This document shows, piece after piece, positions 6,537-8,151 of a stretch of 8,151 nt of DNA (its first letter is position 1; each line of letters starts with the position of its first letter). Both the position numbers and the translations under genes were made by a program. A model generated the notes under the pieces. That model was not told where the DNA came from, did no database searches, and worked only from the letters and a program-made list of their open reading frames with translations. The stretch lies in contig JANXWU010000040.1 of assembly GCA_025350985.1 (NCBI GenBank), positions 1-8,151 of the forward strand, written 5' to 3'. Source of the stretch: Spartobacteria bacterium (GTDB lineage: Bacteria; Verrucomicrobiota; Verrucomicrobiia; Chthoniobacterales; Chthoniobacteraceae).

Positions 6537-7646
6537 ATGAGTCTTTTCACCCGCGACTACGACTACGAATTGCCCGCCGACCTCATCGCCGACCGGCCCG
6601 CGCCGCGCCGTGAGGAGGCGCGGATGATGGTGCTTCATCGCGACACGCAGACAATCGAACACCGGAGGTTTGCCGACTTCCCGGCGTTCCTGCGCGAAGG
6701 CGATTTGGTCGTGCTCAATGACACGCGCGTCGTGCCCGCGCGCGTCTTTTCCGACGACGGAAAAATCGAGCTGCTTTTTCTCGAAGCAGTCGGAGCAAGC
6801 TTGTGGAAGTGCATGGTGCGGCCCGGTCGAAAGATGCGCCTGGGCGACACGGTGACAGTCGGCGGCGACGAAGGCTGCGTCATCGAAATCCTCCCCGACG
6901 GCGAGCGGATCGTGCAGTTTTCCGGGCCGGTTGATTTCGAAAAAGTCGGGCGTCTCGCGCTGCCGCCGTACATGAATCGCGAGGCCGACGTCGCCGACGC
7001 CGAGCGCTATCAAACCGTGTTCGCGCAGGCACCCGGCGCGATCGCCGCGCCGACCGCCGGATTGCATTTCACGCCGGAGATTTTGGAGAAAATTCCGCAC
7101 GCCTTTGTCACGCTGCACGTCGGCGTCGGCACGTTCAAACCGGTGCAAGCCGAAAATCTCGCCGGACATCCGATGCACTCCGAGCGCTTCGTCATCCATG
7201 AAAACGCGGCGGCAAAAATCAACGGCGCACGTCGGGTCGTGGCCGTCGGCACGACGACCGTGCGGGTGTTGGAAAGCGTGGCTTCGGGGAAATCAAAAAC
7301 CGAACATCGAACTCCGAACATCGAACATCGAACATCGAACGATGCGATTTCCACCTCTTCCGTTCGAGGTTCGGAGTTCGATGTTCGATGTTCGATGTCC
7401 AATCCGAGTTCTCTTGCTCGCGGAACCCTTCAAGCCCGCGAAGGCACCACCAACATCTTCATCCACCCGCCTTTTGATTTCCGAGTCGTCGGCGCGCTGC
7501 TCACCAATTTCCATCTTCCGCGCTCGACCTTGCTGATGCTGGTCAGCGCATTTGCCGACCGCGAGTTTGTGCTGCGCGCGTACGCCGAAGCCGTGCGCAA
7601 ACGATACCGTTTCTATAGCTACGGCGACTGCATGTTCATCGTGTAG
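6537..7646 (+). CDS. queA: S-adenosylmethionine:tRNA ribosyltransferase-isomerase (QueA) carrying an in-frame insert
   Basis: QueA transfers and isomerises the ribosyl group of S-adenosylmethionine onto 7-aminomethyl-7-deazaguanine in tRNA, forming epoxyqueuosine at wobble position 34 in the cytoplasm. Family motifs run the full length: DYDYELPADLIA (7-18), LNDTRVVPARVF (60-71), LALPPYMNR (140-148), APGAIAAPTAGLHFT (165-179), HVGVGTFKPV (194-203), HPMHSE (211-216), VAVGTTTVRVLES (235-247), TNFHLPRSTLLMLVSAF, and the C-terminal RYRFYSYGDCMFI. The length is 369 residues; residues 253-292 are an extra block absent from relatives, without which the protein would be about 329 residues, close to the family norm. 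The ATG at 6537 opens directly into the conserved MSLFTRDYDYELP start. No ribosome binding site is visible. The gene is monocistronic as far as can be seen, between two inverted repeats. Whether the enzyme tolerates the insert is unknown, but the intact frame and motifs suggest that it does. Confidence 0.95.
   Translation: MSLFTRDYDYELPADLIADRPAPRREEARMMVLHRDTQTIEHRRFADFPAFLREGDLVVLNDTRVVPARVFSDDGKIELLFLEAVGASLWKCMVRPGRKMRLGDTVTVGGDEGCVIEILPDGERIVQFSGPVDFEKVGRLALPPYMNREADVADAERYQTVFAQAPGAIAAPTAGLHFTPEILEKIPHAFVTLHVGVGTFKPVQAENLAGHPMHSERFVIHENAAAKINGARRVVAVGTTTVRVLESVASGKSKTEHRTPNIEHRTSNDAISTSSVRGSEFDVRCSMSNPSSLARGTLQAREGTTNIFIHPPFDFRVVGALLTNFHLPRSTLLMLVSAFADREFVLRAYAEAVRKRYRFYSYGDCMFIV
7301..7398 (+). 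repeat. Heptamer-built inverted repeat inserted in frame in queA
   Basis: The left side (7301-7340) is five tandem heptamers of CGAACAT, the second reading CGAACTC, plus a partial copy. The right side (7362-7398) is five heptamers of the complement, GTTCGAG, GTTCGGA and three GTTCGAT, plus two bases. A 21-base spacer separates them. Bases 7304-7326 and 7362-7384 pair at 22 of 23 positions, including the shared variant unit. The block encodes about residues 255-288 (TEHRTPNIEHRTSN ... SEFDVRCSMS) and lies between VGTTTVRVLES and TNIFIHPPF, a loop of about 18 residues in E. coli QueA. The transcript should form a long hairpin inside the coding region. Confidence 0.9.
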
Positions 7647-7654
7647 GAGGCGGG

Positions 7655-7728
7655 AATCTGGAACTCAGGAAATCAGGAAAAGAAGTTTTTGATTCACGCA
7701 GTTTTCCTGAGTTCCTGAGTTCCAGATT
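7655..7728. repeat. Large intergenic inverted repeat downstream of queA
   Basis: A 27-base left arm (7655-7681, starting aatctggaactcagg) is the reverse complement of a 27-base right arm (7702-7728, ending gagttccagatt) at 26 of 27 positions, with a 20-base spacer. It begins 9 bases after the queA stop codon. It could terminate queA transcription, and because it is symmetrical it could act in either direction, but there is no clean T-tract. The gaactcagg / cctgagttc units are themselves partly repeated within each arm, as in the heptamer element inside queA. It is more likely one more dispersed palindromic repeat than a dedicated terminator. Confidence 0.8.
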
Positions 7729-7785
7729 GATTTTCCACGGTCCACCAGAAGAGCGTCGCCGCCGCGTCGCGTTTCCTTTGCACTT

Positions 7786-8150
7786 ATGGAAACGAATCAA
7801 AGTCAGCGCGCGGGAGAAAATCGTTCGGTCTGGGACGCGGCTTATCCGAACTCCGCGCTTTCGCCGTTGCGCGAAAATATCCAAGCCGATGTCTGCATCG
7901 TCGGCGCGGGCATCGCCGGTTTGTCGGTCGCGTATCTTTTGAGCCGCGTGCGGAAATCGGTCGTGGTGATCGACGATGGATTGATCGGCAGCGGGATGAC
8001 GGGGCGGACGACGGCGCATAATGCATCGTGCATTGGAATGGCGCGGAAAAATCCTGGGACTGCCCCTGTCATGGCTCGCGCTTCGATGCGATGGGGCGGG
8101 TGATGAACGGCCCCGCCACCTCCGACCTTGCGCCGATTGAGCCGGAGTAA
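7786..8150 (+). pseudogene. FAD-dependent oxidoreductase with Rieske domain, collapsed by an internal deletion
   Basis: Residues 1-80 from the ATG at 7786 are the start of a DAO-type FAD oxidoreductase of about 500 residues: SVWDAAYPN, then ADVCIVGAGIAGLSVAYLL with the GxGxxG nucleotide-binding motif at Gly40, Gly42 and Gly45, then IDDGLIGSGMTGRTTAH. This frame then changes character and stops at 8101-8103. From 8022 another plus-strand frame encodes CIVHWNGAEKSWD followed by CPCHGSRFDAMGRV, ending EPIE-like at the TAA 8148-8150. This is the C-terminal end of the Rieske [2Fe-2S] domain found at the end of the same protein family. The join lies near 8017-8024. The middle of the FAD domain and the first Rieske ligand pair (CxH) are missing, roughly 1.1-1.2 kb judged from family length. 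No full enzyme can be made. The alternative to a true deletion is an assembly collapse. Confidence 0.82.
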
Positions 8151-8151
8151 G

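Noticed and set aside
7301..7398. CRISPR array
   Set aside because: The units are contiguous heptamers in inverted orientation with no spacers of 25-40 bases and no cas genes.
7786..8103. A small intact 105-residue FAD-binding protein
   Set aside because: The residues after about 80 do not fit the family, and the same DNA in another frame encodes the Rieske C-terminal motif, showing that the open frame is a by-product of a deletion or misassembly.

Overview
This is a GC-rich bacterial chromosome segment. The gene content (secreted SMP-30-type lactonase, secreted M60 metallopeptidase, glycosidase-glycosyltransferase fusion), the lack of clear Shine-Dalgarno sequences and the dense palindromic repeats fit a free-living Verrucomicrobiota (PVC group). 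This assignment is an inference from general features; the window has no rRNA or other marker that would fix it.

Layout: 1-228 is a non-coding leader with a dispersed-repeat-like block. At 229-1227 (+) is an exported SMP-30/gluconolactonase-like beta-propeller, convergent with and only 6 bp from a 737-residue secreted M60-family metallopeptidase at 1234-3447 (-). A 240-bp divergent intergenic region (3448-3687) holds hairpins and a repeat-like core. At 3688-6417 (+) is a 909-residue membrane protein that joins an N-terminal TIM-barrel glycosidase-like domain to a GT2 glycosyltransferase. A repeat-bearing gap (6418-6536) leads to queA at 6537-7646 (+), the tRNA queuosine-pathway enzyme. After another large inverted repeat, 7786-8150 (+) holds the remains of an FAD oxidoreductase/Rieske protein. 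Its N-terminal FAD motif runs out of frame straight into the C-terminal end of its Rieske domain.

The genes do not form one obvious pathway. SMP-30, M60 and the GH-GT2 fusion suggest carbohydrate and glycoprotein handling at the cell surface. queA is housekeeping, and the oxidoreductase is decayed or misassembled.

The most striking property is the palindromic repeats, at least five sequence types, both between and inside genes. Two lie inside conserved genes without breaking the frame: a 106-bp inverted-repeat element in the GT2 domain (about 36 extra residues) and a heptamer-built inverted repeat in queA (about 40 extra residues). The heptamer CGAACAT and its complement contain no stop codon in any of the six frames, which would let such an element enter genes as a peptide-coding insert, much as Rickettsia palindromic elements do. 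A third, weaker candidate insert lies in the SMP-30 gene.
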